From positions 1 to 64,000 of the forward strand of contig CBDBUW010000017.1 in the NCBI GenBank assembly GCA_965212195.1: 64,000 bases of DNA, given 5' to 3'. A program made the position numbers and the translations under genes. Under the pieces are notes generated by a model that was not told the DNA's origin, did no database searches, and was given only the letters and a program-made list of their open reading frames with translations. Origin of the DNA: JAJCYK01 sp965212195 (GTDB taxonomy: Bacteria; Bacteroidota; Bacteroidia; Cytophagales; Cyclobacteriaceae). The stretch's first letter is position 1. Each line of letters begins with the position of its first letter. Shown here in pieces: positions 55,597 through 64,000 of the stretch.

Positions 55597-58500
55597 TTAT
55601 TTACCCAGTAATCGCTTTATAAATCTACGCCTTCTTTGTCTTTCCTTAAATCCCCTTGTAAGATCTAATAAAATAGGATCTTTGTTAATCCTATAACCAG
55701 AACTGATACTCATTCCAGAAAGCTCTTCGAATTCAACTTGAAGTTCTGTTTCTAGTTTATATTCACTTGGAACTTTATAGGCATCCATTAATTCTCTAAC
55801 CTCATCATAATCAAGATTAGGGTTAATTCTGGATTCCGAATGAAGCAACTCATGAATTATAGAATAGGATAGTATATGCATTTGTTGCTCTTGTGTGAAT
55901 CCTTTATAATCCTTTTGAAAACTCCACAGATTTGCTTCAATAACTACATCAGGTAATAACCAATTTGATTCAGTCTGTTTTTCCTTCATGAAATCATTCT
56001 TCTGCATATATTGCTTTTTAAAAAGAAAAGTTTCTATATCGTGTGATTGTAAACGAAACAGTGCGGAATAACCGGTGATGTACTCTTTGGTGGCTAAATT
56101 GAATGCCTCATTTAAAATTTTTTCTTCTTCAGGAGTGAATCCTTCAAAAAGAATCGTCACAGGTTTATGATATGTTAGATTATTATTAGATCCACTTGAA
56201 AATTCTTTTTCGTGATTTTCATCTCCTTTATCTATAAATGTTTTTAAAGATCCCTTATCGCGTTCGGGATAAGTAAAATCATGTGGTTCTGGATTTCCTG
56301 GCAACCTATCTGGATCCCCATGGGTAACATCTATATTATTTATTTTGATTTGAGGATCATTGTTATTATTTACAGAGTATAAATCACTTCGGTATCCTCC
56401 TTTATCTGTTAGAATTATTGGATTTCCCTGACCGTATACATACAAATTCCATCCGTCTACCGTCCCGCCTGGATCGCAACCCAGCCACCTCCCCATCCAT
56501 GGTGCATAATACCTGGCCCCATAATAGTATAACCCTGTCTCATCATCACGTTCCTTACCGGAGTAGCGGTAGCGTTTGAGCTTTGTCTCATTCCAGTCTC
56601 TACCGGCAATAAAGGCCGTCCCTCCATATGGATAATATTCCTCATAACTAATGACCTTGGCATTAGGTGAAGCATCCACTTCCAAAATACCCGAACCAAT
56701 ATGGTTGGAAAGCTGATAGCGGACACGTTTACCGTTGGGAACTGAATTTCCAGTGCTAGGAACTTTTTTAATATCAATAATAGCAATGCGGTTTTTGTCG
56801 TCCATGACATGAATTGTATCTCGCCTGAGTGTCGTTCCTGAACTATCGGACTCAGTGTAAACCTCATATCCTCCAATATAAATGCTCTCCTCGGTTTTTC
56901 CGTTCTTGACTACTTTCTTCCGCACTCGCTGTCCGCCGGCATCATACTGGTAATAAGCCTTGTTTGGATTTGTCCCTCTATTAAGCTGCACTTCTACTAG
57001 CTGGTTTTTAAAATTCCAGATTAAAGCAGGGTCATCCGGATCATTTGCTTGTAAATGAGGTAATGATTCTAAATTGCCATTTGCGTCATGTTTTCCCAAT
57101 ATATTGAAGGTGCTTTCATAGGTGCAGCCCGCTTTGCTTGTCTTGATACGATTACTATTTGTATCATATTTCTGGACTCTTGTTGTATGTATGTCAAGCG
57201 TTAAGTTATGATGATCGATCAACGTAATGTTTCCGGACTTGTCGTATGCATATTTTTCTTTGTAGATACAGATTGCTTGCCCATTCGAGATTGGTTGTCT
57301 GGCTCGATAATGAATGAATTCGGTGTTTTTCTTTCCACCTTCCCGGTAATGGCATAAGGTCATGGCTTCGTGTTCCCGCCCAGTTGCTTTTATGAGTCTG
57401 TAAACGGAGTCGTAGATGTAGTTGCTCACCGGATTGATTAAGTTGTTTCGATAGAAATGGCCAGGATGGGCATCGTCATGGATCTCCGTAATGTTCCCGA
57501 CCGGATCGTACGCATACTTCAACTGTTGTAATTCTTTTGGGGTCTGATTGCCCCTGCGTTTTGAGGTTATTTGAGAAAGCCGGAACGTTTCGTCATCGTA
57601 AATATATTTGGTGGTAACATTATTCCCATACTTAATCTCGGTCCTCAGCCCCTTTGGATTGTAATAAATGTGTTCTATATATTCCTTGTCGCTCACAAGT
57701 AAAGATTTTAACAGTCCGGTCCTGTTATAAGATGAGATCTGTACTGTTTTGTCCGGGGTTTCAAATCGAATCGGCCGATTTAGTGCATCAAAATCGGTCT
57801 TGCTTATGAATGACTGTCCAGATTCCAAAAGCCTTGTTTCAGCAGTTTCTCCATGAAAAGTATAATTATCCGGATTTCTTGATAGTGCCCATTGAACCGG
57901 TGTCGTACAATCTATAAGCAGAATACGTCTTGTCTCTATGGGATTTCCTTTGAAATCATACACGACATTCTCTTGCAAACCCGCTCCATCGTATGTTTTC
58001 CAGGTCTGCATACAGTGATATTTCTCGTGAGAGGTAGTACCCAAACTTTCGCCATACTCGGTTTTCACGGCGAGAAAATACTTGGCACTGCCTTTGGACT
58101 TGACCCAAACTTCCGTAGGTCTTCTTAACTTATCATATTTGCTATAGACCTCGTTCTCATTTGCATCCCACATATACAAAGGACTATTCGTGACATCTGG
58201 AAATAGTATTTTATGACCTGCGTCTTTGCTATCAACAATCACCTTTCGGCCCGCTATATCAAATCCGTGGATAAAAGCTTTAATGGAGCGGGGATCGGTT
58301 ATGGAAATGTCGTTGCCTTCAATATCCAGTTCTATTATGGTGGATAATTTTTCTTCTGTGTTATTGACCTGATCGCTATTGTCTGTTATAGACAAAATAG
58401 TGCGTCCGAGTGCATCCAGATAATCTATGTTTGGCGTGTTTGCGTGTACCTCAGTCTGAGTAGCAGCTTTCATTTCCGCAGACCTGGTATGATCGTTAAT

Positions 58501-61500
58501 ACGTTCCTCATACCATGTTTTGAAAGACCTATTATCAAGTGGATGACGATATGTTTGAATAAAATCTCCTACATATCCCTTAGTATTGGTATCTTCATGA
58601 GGTTTGAGCCGGAGAGTGTCATTTTCATCCCAGGTGGCCTGATGCCAGGCGGTAAACACCACCTTGGAATAGGTATGATTTGGGTTGATGGTTGCGATGA
58701 CACGTTCAAGCGGATCATAAAACAGCGTAGAGCTGACACCATGGTGTTCCAGGCTGTGAAGGTGAGAATTGCTGTAAAACGGCTCATACTGCTGGACCGG
58801 CTTACCTTTGTTGTTGTAGACCTTGGAGCCGCTGCTCAACCAGCAGCTGCCTTGTTCGGACTCGGCTATAGTTTTTGTCTGTACTTCTCGACTGAAACCA
58901 TCAGAATAGAGAAAGGTGTGCCGAAGGGGACAAGTACTACTATCAAGATCGGACTGGTGTATTTCCCGTGCAATGGTATGTACGAAATTGGGTTGGGAAT
59001 TCTTATAGTAATTATTCAGATTGTAAACAATTCTTTCAGTTGCGCTTCCCAGCAGTGTATTTGCCTGATTCAAGGAATCCGATATAGAGGCATTATCAAC
59101 ATCAGTCTCAAAACCGATAAGTGAATCTCCTTCTCCGGAGTGCCCTCTAATAGAAGCACCGACAACCATACCCAAGGCGTCAAAGGCCACTTCTGAAACG
59201 TTTTGATTTGGTCCCTTGATCCTCTGCGGCTGTAATACTCGGTAGTTGTTGCCATCATTCGGCAGTACGATTGTACTGTTATCTATGGCATCGTCAATCC
59301 TGGTCATCAATAAGGCATAGTCATCATAATAGAGTTTTGTTTCATTTTGAAACGGATCTACGTACCGATGATTTATGTAAAACTTTGTATCATCGAAGAG
59401 TGTCTTCCCTGAGGGAATCCACCGTTTTCCATCCAACAATGTGTAGCCGCCCTTATCAAGCATGGCTTCATTCACTTTCCGTTGATATAGGTTCTGAAGC
59501 AGCGAAGGAGTAAAAGCGAGCTGATAGCTTTCGTATTGGAGGCCAAGATTTCCTGCTTCCCCAAAGTCTTGTGGCCCCGACAAGTCATCCTTCCAATAGC
59601 GAACTCGTTTCTGATCGACCAATCGCTTATGCTGACCCACTGATACACGATCTTCATATTCGATGGAGTTTGCACCATTAAAAATACCCTTGATTTCTCC
59701 TTTTGTATAGATCTCTCTAGTTGGTAAAGGAACACCGGTCAATTCAAAGACTTTCATATCCCAGGGCATGCTATGAAGAAAGGCCTTACCAAAGTCGATT
59801 GTTGTGACATATTCATTCTCATTATAGGTAAATAGGTATCTCCCCTGTTCCGCTTTTAATTTATCACGCAACTCACGTTCCCTGGCTGGTTCTTCGGATA
59901 GCCCATGTAGGGTATCGATCCTAGCATTCACGTCACGACGTGGATACGAAATTGAAACTGACTTGAGCTCATTTCCAAACTCGTCCCTTTCGATATTTAA
60001 TTTATGGACAATCCTGGGATCATTCGGCTCACGCTCATAGTAATAGGAAAGGCTTTCGTTCAGAGTAGCCAGATAAACACCGTGATTATTAACATCTTTC
60101 GGCTGCACCTCCATGACCTTGTATTTATTCTCTGTCACCATGTAAGGGTGTGCTGCTTTATCTATGCCATCCAAAGCATACACCTCAGAACGAATCAGTG
60201 ATCCTCTCAATATTCGATACGCTTCATGCGGTGTTTCGGTGACTTTTACCTCATGATCACCCATCTGAAAAACATTTTGATCCCCACTATAATATTCCTT
60301 CCTGTAGGCAGCCATCATGTCTTCCTTGTCATAAAAGACACCGGAAGCAGATGGCAAATTTTCATCAAAATATACTCCCGTGTGGAACCAATTCCTGGTC
60401 AATACCGGAGGAACATGGTAAGCCTGCTCCTTATTACAAAATTCAGTTCCTTCTCTATGTAAACCATTTTCTGAAAATTCCTTAAAAAATTCCGTGTCCA
60501 TCTGGTCTACCTTGCCGAAACCCCTGAATTCTCTTTCCTTGCCATCAAAATACCCATGGTGATATTTATAGGTAGTCACCAACTTTGTTTTGCTTATGTG
60601 ATCTATGACTTCGGTTTTCTCCAAGACCTGAACCGGAAAAGGTAGATTGGTAACCCAGGGTTTTCCCTCTTTTTTATCATCCAAGTAAAACTTGGTGGAA
60701 GAGGCATATTGAACCTTCGTAGTAGCCCCCATATTGTTGCTCATTTCTGTGAGTAAGTAAGGCTTAACTCCACCACAAAAATCTAAGACTTTATAATTTC
60801 CGTCCGGCTGTTGGTCGAAATTATAACTCCATGCCAAACAGGAGGTTCCAGCACCATAAAAATCAGCAAACTGAACGGTGCTTAAGTTATTAACTCTGGG
60901 TGTACCATTTATAATTTGCCCCTTGCTCCAACTATTTCCAGATTGGTTAAACCAAAAATGTACGCTGTTTAAATCTACATATACCAAATCAGCGCTTCCC
61001 GATCCATCTAAATCAGCTAGAAAAAGACGTTGGGGATCAAAGTTATATTCTAGACGAGGTGTATCCTTCATAATAATGCGCGATCCGAATTTGCCATAAC
61101 CTAAATTTGGCCAATATTCAACCTTCCCATAGTGTAAAAGAACAATATCACTAAGTCCATCGCCCGTCATGTCAGCAAGCCTGACACGCCCGGAAGGGTC
61201 ATTAAAATATACATCCGGGAATTCATCTAAATTATGTCTTCTAGCAATGGATTGGGGCTGTTCATAACCCTTTTCTCCCTTGCTTTTATAGAATAAAAAA
61301 TGAGTATCGCGGGTAACCAGAATGTCACTTAGACCATCCCCCGTAAGATCCACCATGCGAGCATTGGGATCATTCAAACCTAAAGTGGGCATCAAGTCAA
61401 ATTGATGAAACGATTTCCAGTTACCATCGGGTGTGGCTTCATAGAAACCTGATACCGGAGGATTATCAACAATCAGGTCAGGTAGACCATCACCACCCAT

Positions 61501-62943
61501 GTCACCTATTGCTACATTCTTATCGGATAACACCACTCCGGCCGGCATATCATGTTGTGGATGCCGCCGGTCAATTTTTGCATCACCAAGGTTCTGCCAA
61601 ACATAATACCCATTCCTGGTTGTTTGTAGGATATCCGGTAACCCATTGCCATAGATATCCATCAAGGTAAAATCAGGGTTGTTCAAGGCTGCAGGAGGGA
61701 AATCGTTTCCTTTAGCGTTTACGGATTTATATTTTTGTTCTTTGGGCTTAAATTCAGAATATATGAAGGACACTGGAGGTAGATCTCTTGATAAATATTT
61801 GTTTGGATTATTTGGGTCAGGGTTCTTTCGATATCCTACTACCTTGGCTGCCGTCAGCATGGATAATTTTGTATCCTTATTGTTTTCATATTCGAAATCA
61901 GTTGATTTAACTAAAGGTGCACCCAACAGTTCCTCTTCATTAAAGTGGTGCAGCATAAGAACACGTTTGCATAATCTCAGTGTACGGATCTCAAATCCAG
62001 ACCGATAGCTAGAGAACGGATCCCTGCGAAGGGCAGGATCAGGCCAGTCATGCGGAATCACTTTGTAATCAAGTTCACGCCAATCGTATCCCGGCTCAAG
62101 CTCGTCAGGTAGATCGAAATAATCAAAGAGGACTTCGAAGACATAGTGACGGGGTATCGTATCTATAGCATTATTACTGATATGGTTTGTGCTGTTCTCT
62201 CGAACAGGGCCAGCCCTCTTCTCAACACGTAATGAGTCTGGTGTGTTGCCATACAAGATTCTCCGAATGTATGCCTGAGTGTATCTGCGGTTCTGCTCTT
62301 GAATACCATCTATCTTTTGATCTGGATCGTCCTGCAGATATTCGTAAAGGATATGATTGCCCTTTGCGTCAAATGTCTCTTCCAAAAGCCACTCGAAGAT
62401 ATGATCGGAATGGTCGGGATCGACAATTCTTGCAGAGGGTGATTTACCATAGATGCTGGTAACGTTTTCCTTGGTTGTGCCTCGCCAGTGGACATTACCC
62501 TCGTTTTTCACCCACTTCTCTATCTTGGCAAAGAGCCCTTCAGTTCTTGGCCGATATCGAGTGATAGTATAGCCATCATGTGGAAATGTATCAATGTCAG
62601 TTGTATTCGATTTGAACTTTGCTACAAGATCCTCGGCACCTGACATCACAAAAACGTCTTTATCTTTATATTCAGGCAGTCCCTTTTCTGTTTTTCTTGT
62701 AATGCGAGGGATAGAGATCTGCCAGCCTAATCCAAATGGGCCATTTCCGTTTCCGGTGCTGTACTGAAGGGTCAGCTTCGGGCCAAATCCGTTCCGTCCT
62801 GGAGAGATTGCGATGGGAATGGAAAAATTACCGGTACCTGTAAACAAGTTGGGCTGGAAAGTCTCTCCGATGCCTTTTATAGCTCCTCCTCCTTTAGGAA
62901 GGGAAATGGCCGGTGTATTGGTGGCTTGTTTATTGTCTGCCAT
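55597..62943 (-). CDS. Tc toxin TcB-TcC fusion with HExxH-bearing C-terminal effector
   Basis: A protein of 2448 residues that joins the TcB and TcC components of a Tc (ABC) toxin. In order: SpvB-like N-terminus (SLPKGGGAIKGIGETF, GNGPFGLGWQISIPR), FG-GAP repeats (MVDLTGDGLSDILV, LADLDGSGSADLVYVD), the TcB middle domains (YHHGYFDGKEREFRGFG) and a long YD/RHS region. The RHS core end is YSGKERDDETGLYYYGARYY, then CDPGGTVDGWNLYVYGQGNP. About 260 residues follow that are private to this protein. They include HELLH (55840-55854) and a highly basic end, so a zinc metallopeptidase effector is likely. B and C together form the cocoon that keeps the effector unfolded. I chose ATG 62943 because it lies 20 bases after the TcA stop; ATG 62994 would overlap it. 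Confidence 0.93.
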   Translation of the reverse strand: MADNKQATNTPAISLPKGGGAIKGIGETFQPNLFTGTGNFSIPIAISPGRNGFGPKLTLQYSTGNGNGPFGLGWQISIPRITRKTEKGLPEYKDKDVFVMSGAEDLVAKFKSNTTDIDTFPHDGYTITRYRPRTEGLFAKIEKWVKNEGNVHWRGTTKENVTSIYGKSPSARIVDPDHSDHIFEWLLEETFDAKGNHILYEYLQDDPDQKIDGIQEQNRRYTQAYIRRILYGNTPDSLRVEKRAGPVRENSTNHISNNAIDTIPRHYVFEVLFDYFDLPDELEPGYDWRELDYKVIPHDWPDPALRRDPFSSYRSGFEIRTLRLCKRVLMLHHFNEEELLGAPLVKSTDFEYENNKDTKLSMLTAAKVVGYRKNPDPNNPNKYLSRDLPPVSFIYSEFKPKEQKYKSVNAKGNDFPPAALNNPDFTLMDIYGNGLPDILQTTRNGYYVWQNLGDAKIDRRHPQHDMPAGVVLSDKNVAIGDMGGDGLPDLIVDNPPVSGFYEATPDGNWKSFHQFDLMPTLGLNDPNARMVDLTGDGLSDILVTRDTHFLFYKSKGEKGYEQPQSIARRHNLDEFPDVYFNDPSGRVRLADMTGDGLSDIVLLHYGKVEYWPNLGYGKFGSRIIMKDTPRLEYNFDPQRLFLADLDGSGSADLVYVDLNSVHFWFNQSGNSWSKGQIINGTPRVNNLSTVQFADFYGAGTSCLAWSYNFDQQPDGNYKVLDFCGGVKPYLLTEMSNNMGATTKVQYASSTKFYLDDKKEGKPWVTNLPFPVQVLEKTEVIDHISKTKLVTTYKYHHGYFDGKEREFRGFGKVDQMDTEFFKEFSENGLHREGTEFCNKEQAYHVPPVLTRNWFHTGVYFDENLPSASGVFYDKEDMMAAYRKEYYSGDQNVFQMGDHEVKVTETPHEAYRILRGSLIRSEVYALDGIDKAAHPYMVTENKYKVMEVQPKDVNNHGVYLATLNESLSYYYEREPNDPRIVHKLNIERDEFGNELKSVSISYPRRDVNARIDTLHGLSEEPARERELRDKLKAEQGRYLFTYNENEYVTTIDFGKAFLHSMPWDMKVFELTGVPLPTREIYTKGEIKGIFNGANSIEYEDRVSVGQHKRLVDQKRVRYWKDDLSGPQDFGEAGNLGLQYESYQLAFTPSLLQNLYQRKVNEAMLDKGGYTLLDGKRWIPSGKTLFDDTKFYINHRYVDPFQNETKLYYDDYALLMTRIDDAIDNSTIVLPNDGNNYRVLQPQRIKGPNQNVSEVAFDALGMVVGASIRGHSGEGDSLIGFETDVDNASISDSLNQANTLLGSATERIVYNLNNYYKNSQPNFVHTIAREIHQSDLDSSTCPLRHTFLYSDGFSREVQTKTIAESEQGSCWLSSGSKVYNNKGKPVQQYEPFYSNSHLHSLEHHGVSSTLFYDPLERVIATINPNHTYSKVVFTAWHQATWDENDTLRLKPHEDTNTKGYVGDFIQTYRHPLDNRSFKTWYEERINDHTRSAEMKAATQTEVHANTPNIDYLDALGRTILSITDNSDQVNNTEEKLSTIIELDIEGNDISITDPRSIKAFIHGFDIAGRKVIVDSKDAGHKILFPDVTNSPLYMWDANENEVYSKYDKLRRPTEVWVKSKGSAKYFLAVKTEYGESLGTTSHEKYHCMQTWKTYDGAGLQENVVYDFKGNPIETRRILLIDCTTPVQWALSRNPDNYTFHGETAETRLLESGQSFISKTDFDALNRPIRFETPDKTVQISSYNRTGLLKSLLVSDKEYIEHIYYNPKGLRTEIKYGNNVTTKYIYDDETFRLSQITSKRRGNQTPKELQQLKYAYDPVGNITEIHDDAHPGHFYRNNLINPVSNYIYDSVYRLIKATGREHEAMTLCHYREGGKKNTEFIHYRARQPISNGQAICIYKEKYAYDKSGNITLIDHHNLTLDIHTTRVQKYDTNSNRIKTSKAGCTYESTFNILGKHDANGNLESLPHLQANDPDDPALIWNFKNQLVEVQLNRGTNPNKAYYQYDAGGQRVRKKVVKNGKTEESIYIGGYEVYTESDSSGTTLRRDTIHVMDDKNRIAIIDIKKVPSTGNSVPNGKRVRYQLSNHIGSGILEVDASPNAKVISYEEYYPYGGTAFIAGRDWNETKLKRYRYSGKERDDETGLYYYGARYYAPWMGRWLGCDPGGTVDGWNLYVYGQGNPIILTDKGGYRSDLYSVNNNNDPQIKINNIDVTHGDPDRLPGNPEPHDFTYPERDKGSLKTFIDKGDENHEKEFSSGSNNNLTYHKPVTILFEGFTPEEEKILNEAFNLATKEYITGYSALFRLQSHDIETFLFKKQYMQKNDFMKEKQTESNWLLPDVVIEANLWSFQKDYKGFTQEQQMHILSYSIIHELLHSESRINPNLDYDEVRELMDAYKVPSEYKLETELQVEFEELSGMSISSGYRINKDPILLDLTRGFKERQRRRRFIKRLLGK

Positions 62944-62962
62944 GCTAGCTAATTTCTTTATG

Positions 62963-64000
62963 TCATACTGGCCATTGAGGAGTAATGGCATCAAATGAGA
63001 TTACAAACAAGATGTCTGAAATTTCACTGTTTTGAATGAGTCTCCTAACCTCAGGTGTGTTTGGCAAATTCAATTGCCATTTACCGATAGGTTGCTTTCC
63101 TAATATAGCTATCCAACTAGCGGCATTTCCTTTTCGTGTGCTAATGCTTCCTTCAATGGTGCTGGCCGTGCCGCCTATTCCACTAGGATTCCCATTTTCT
63201 GTAAATGATAGTTCCACATCAGCCACTTCAATTATATTGCCATCAGTTCCTCCGAATGCAAGTAACAATTGCTCAATTCTTATGTCTGAAAGATTGACTG
63301 GGAAATCAGATCGGTGGGTTTTAAAAGTGATCACTATGGGATCCGTATCATTTTGAGGATGGTGTAAATGGTACCATTGGTCGGGGAAATTATCTCGAAT
63401 GCTAAAGGCTCTTTCCGCCCTGAATGTGCTATCCAATTCCTGAATTACCTGTTGACGATATGTATAGCTTTCCAGGGCAGTATATTCTATAGTTAGCAAT
63501 ACATCAGCAATGGTATCGTAATTAAATCGGTTCGCAGATTTGGGCATTCGAAATTCCCAGGTGGTATCCACACCGGTTCCCTCAAAAGGATAAAGCATTT
63601 CTGGTTTTGAATCGAGTTCAAATAGTCCGGTAGCATTGACGGGTGAAGTTAGTGCAATACTCTGTGGAGAACGCCGGATGTTTACTGTTTGAAACACATC
63701 TGGCCCCACAACGACTCGGGAATGGCCAGTGGTTGACAGTGAAGCCTTAATGCCCTCGGTTGATGGTATCAACGCAATGACACTGGTGCGTATTCGTTTT
63801 ACTAACCGCAAATAATGCCCGGGGAAATCCTGATCGAATAAGATCATGGGGGTCATAAAATTCATTTTCCCAGTCTGCCTGAATAGTTGAAATTCAGCGG
63901 GAGCAAGACGTGATAGTGAAATCGTCTTGACCAGTTGTAATTTGCGTTTGTTCGTTTCAAAAGCATACTGATCGAGTATATATATATCCTGTAATAAACG
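62963..64000 (-). CDS. Tc toxin TcA subunit, C-terminal part (5' end outside window)
   Basis: The last 345 residues of a Tc toxin A subunit; the reading frame is open to the window edge with no start. The order QYAFETNKRKLQLVKTIS, LFRQTGKMNF, then LFDQDFPGHYLRLVKRIRTS matches the TcB-binding C-terminal region of TcA proteins, in which FPGHY is highly conserved. The final part (IGKWQLNLPNTPEVR, ISDILFVISFDAITPQWPV) is typical too. TcA forms the pentameric translocation channel and binds cell-surface receptors. The full gene should be 7 kb or so. The TcB-TcC gene follows 19 bases later, so the two form one operon. Confidence 0.93.
   Translation of the reverse strand, partial: RLLQDIYILDQYAFETNKRKLQLVKTISLSRLAPAEFQLFRQTGKMNFMTPMILFDQDFPGHYLRLVKRIRTSVIALIPSTEGIKASLSTTGHSRVVVGPDVFQTVNIRRSPQSIALTSPVNATGLFELDSKPEMLYPFEGTGVDTTWEFRMPKSANRFNYDTIADVLLTIEYTALESYTYRQQVIQELDSTFRAERAFSIRDNFPDQWYHLHHPQNDTDPIVITFKTHRSDFPVNLSDIRIEQLLLAFGGTDGNIIEVADVELSFTENGNPSGIGGTASTIEGSISTRKGNAASWIAILGKQPIGKWQLNLPNTPEVRRLIQNSEISDILFVISFDAITPQWPV

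Noticed and set aside
58444..59124. 226-codon frame opposite the TcB-TcC gene
   Set aside because: It is antisense to well-supported RHS-domain coding sequence and has no family features.
50570..64000. Search for a second copy of the tRNA 3' end as an attachment site
   Set aside because: No repeat of the T-arm and acceptor segment was found by eye in the remaining window.
1..64000. CRISPR array or insertion sequence
   Set aside because: No regularly spaced repeats and no transposase-like frame with terminal inverted repeats were seen.

Overview
The window is chromosomal DNA of a member of the Bacteroidota. Two secreted proteins end in type IX secretion (T9SS) sorting domains. There is also a GSCFA-family gene, a DUF5916-type outer-membrane protein, a ddl-PASTA gene pair, fused RibBA, and ribosome-binding sites that are mostly weak or absent. 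Genus and species cannot be fixed from the sequence. The left edge cuts a GSCFA gene and the right edge cuts a toxin gene.

Bases 1-20,700 are mostly housekeeping: a frameshifted GSCFA gene, a YyaL-type thioredoxin-domain protein, priA, surE, ribBA, dnaG, an Mrp-type Fe-S carrier with a NifU-domain partner, a T9SS-exported M43 metalloprotease, ddl, a PASTA protein, a second T9SS cargo, a rhodanese, a membrane-embedded M50 protease and a HAD hydrolase. Bases 20,700-25,260 hold two divergent phosphate transporters of different families (PiT and Na/Pi), each with a PhoU-like C-terminal part, and a possible 33-residue membrane peptide.

Bases 25,300-42,860 are metabolic: two tandem acyl-CoA dehydrogenases divergent from an Rrf2-type Fe-S regulator, a CocE-like hydrolase, a kinase pair that is often a single fused protein, a nucleotide-sugar-epimerase-like protein, and a minus-strand sugar operon (TIM-barrel isomerase, deoC, MFS sugar porter, glycoside-hydrolase-like gene). 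The last two genes of that operon carry frameshifts. A DUF5916 protein and a beta-propeller/PHP metallohydrolase follow. Bases 43,395-50,153 are one compact seven-gene operon for an ABC-2 exporter with membrane-fusion and TolC-type partners, headed by a TetR regulator with a clear palindromic operator.

A tRNA gene with anticodon CAU (50,496-50,569), its terminator and a tandem repeat mark the boundary to an AT-richer accessory region. That region holds a two-gene operon of unknown function whose 994-residue protein carries HELIH, a small helix-turn-helix protein with a short partner, and, on the minus strand, an insecticidal-type Tc toxin locus. The Tc locus has the C-terminal end of a TcA subunit, running off the window, followed by a natural TcB-TcC fusion. 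Beyond its RHS core the fusion has a private C-terminal domain of about 260 residues with HELLH, so the carried effector may be a zinc metallopeptidase. I consider the Tc locus with its apparent metallopeptidase cargo, and the unknown two-gene operon beside it, the most interesting parts of the window.

Five separate frameshifts in three genes each look like loss of one base from a short homopolymer. This may be sequence error or gene decay and should be settled before these genes are called dead.
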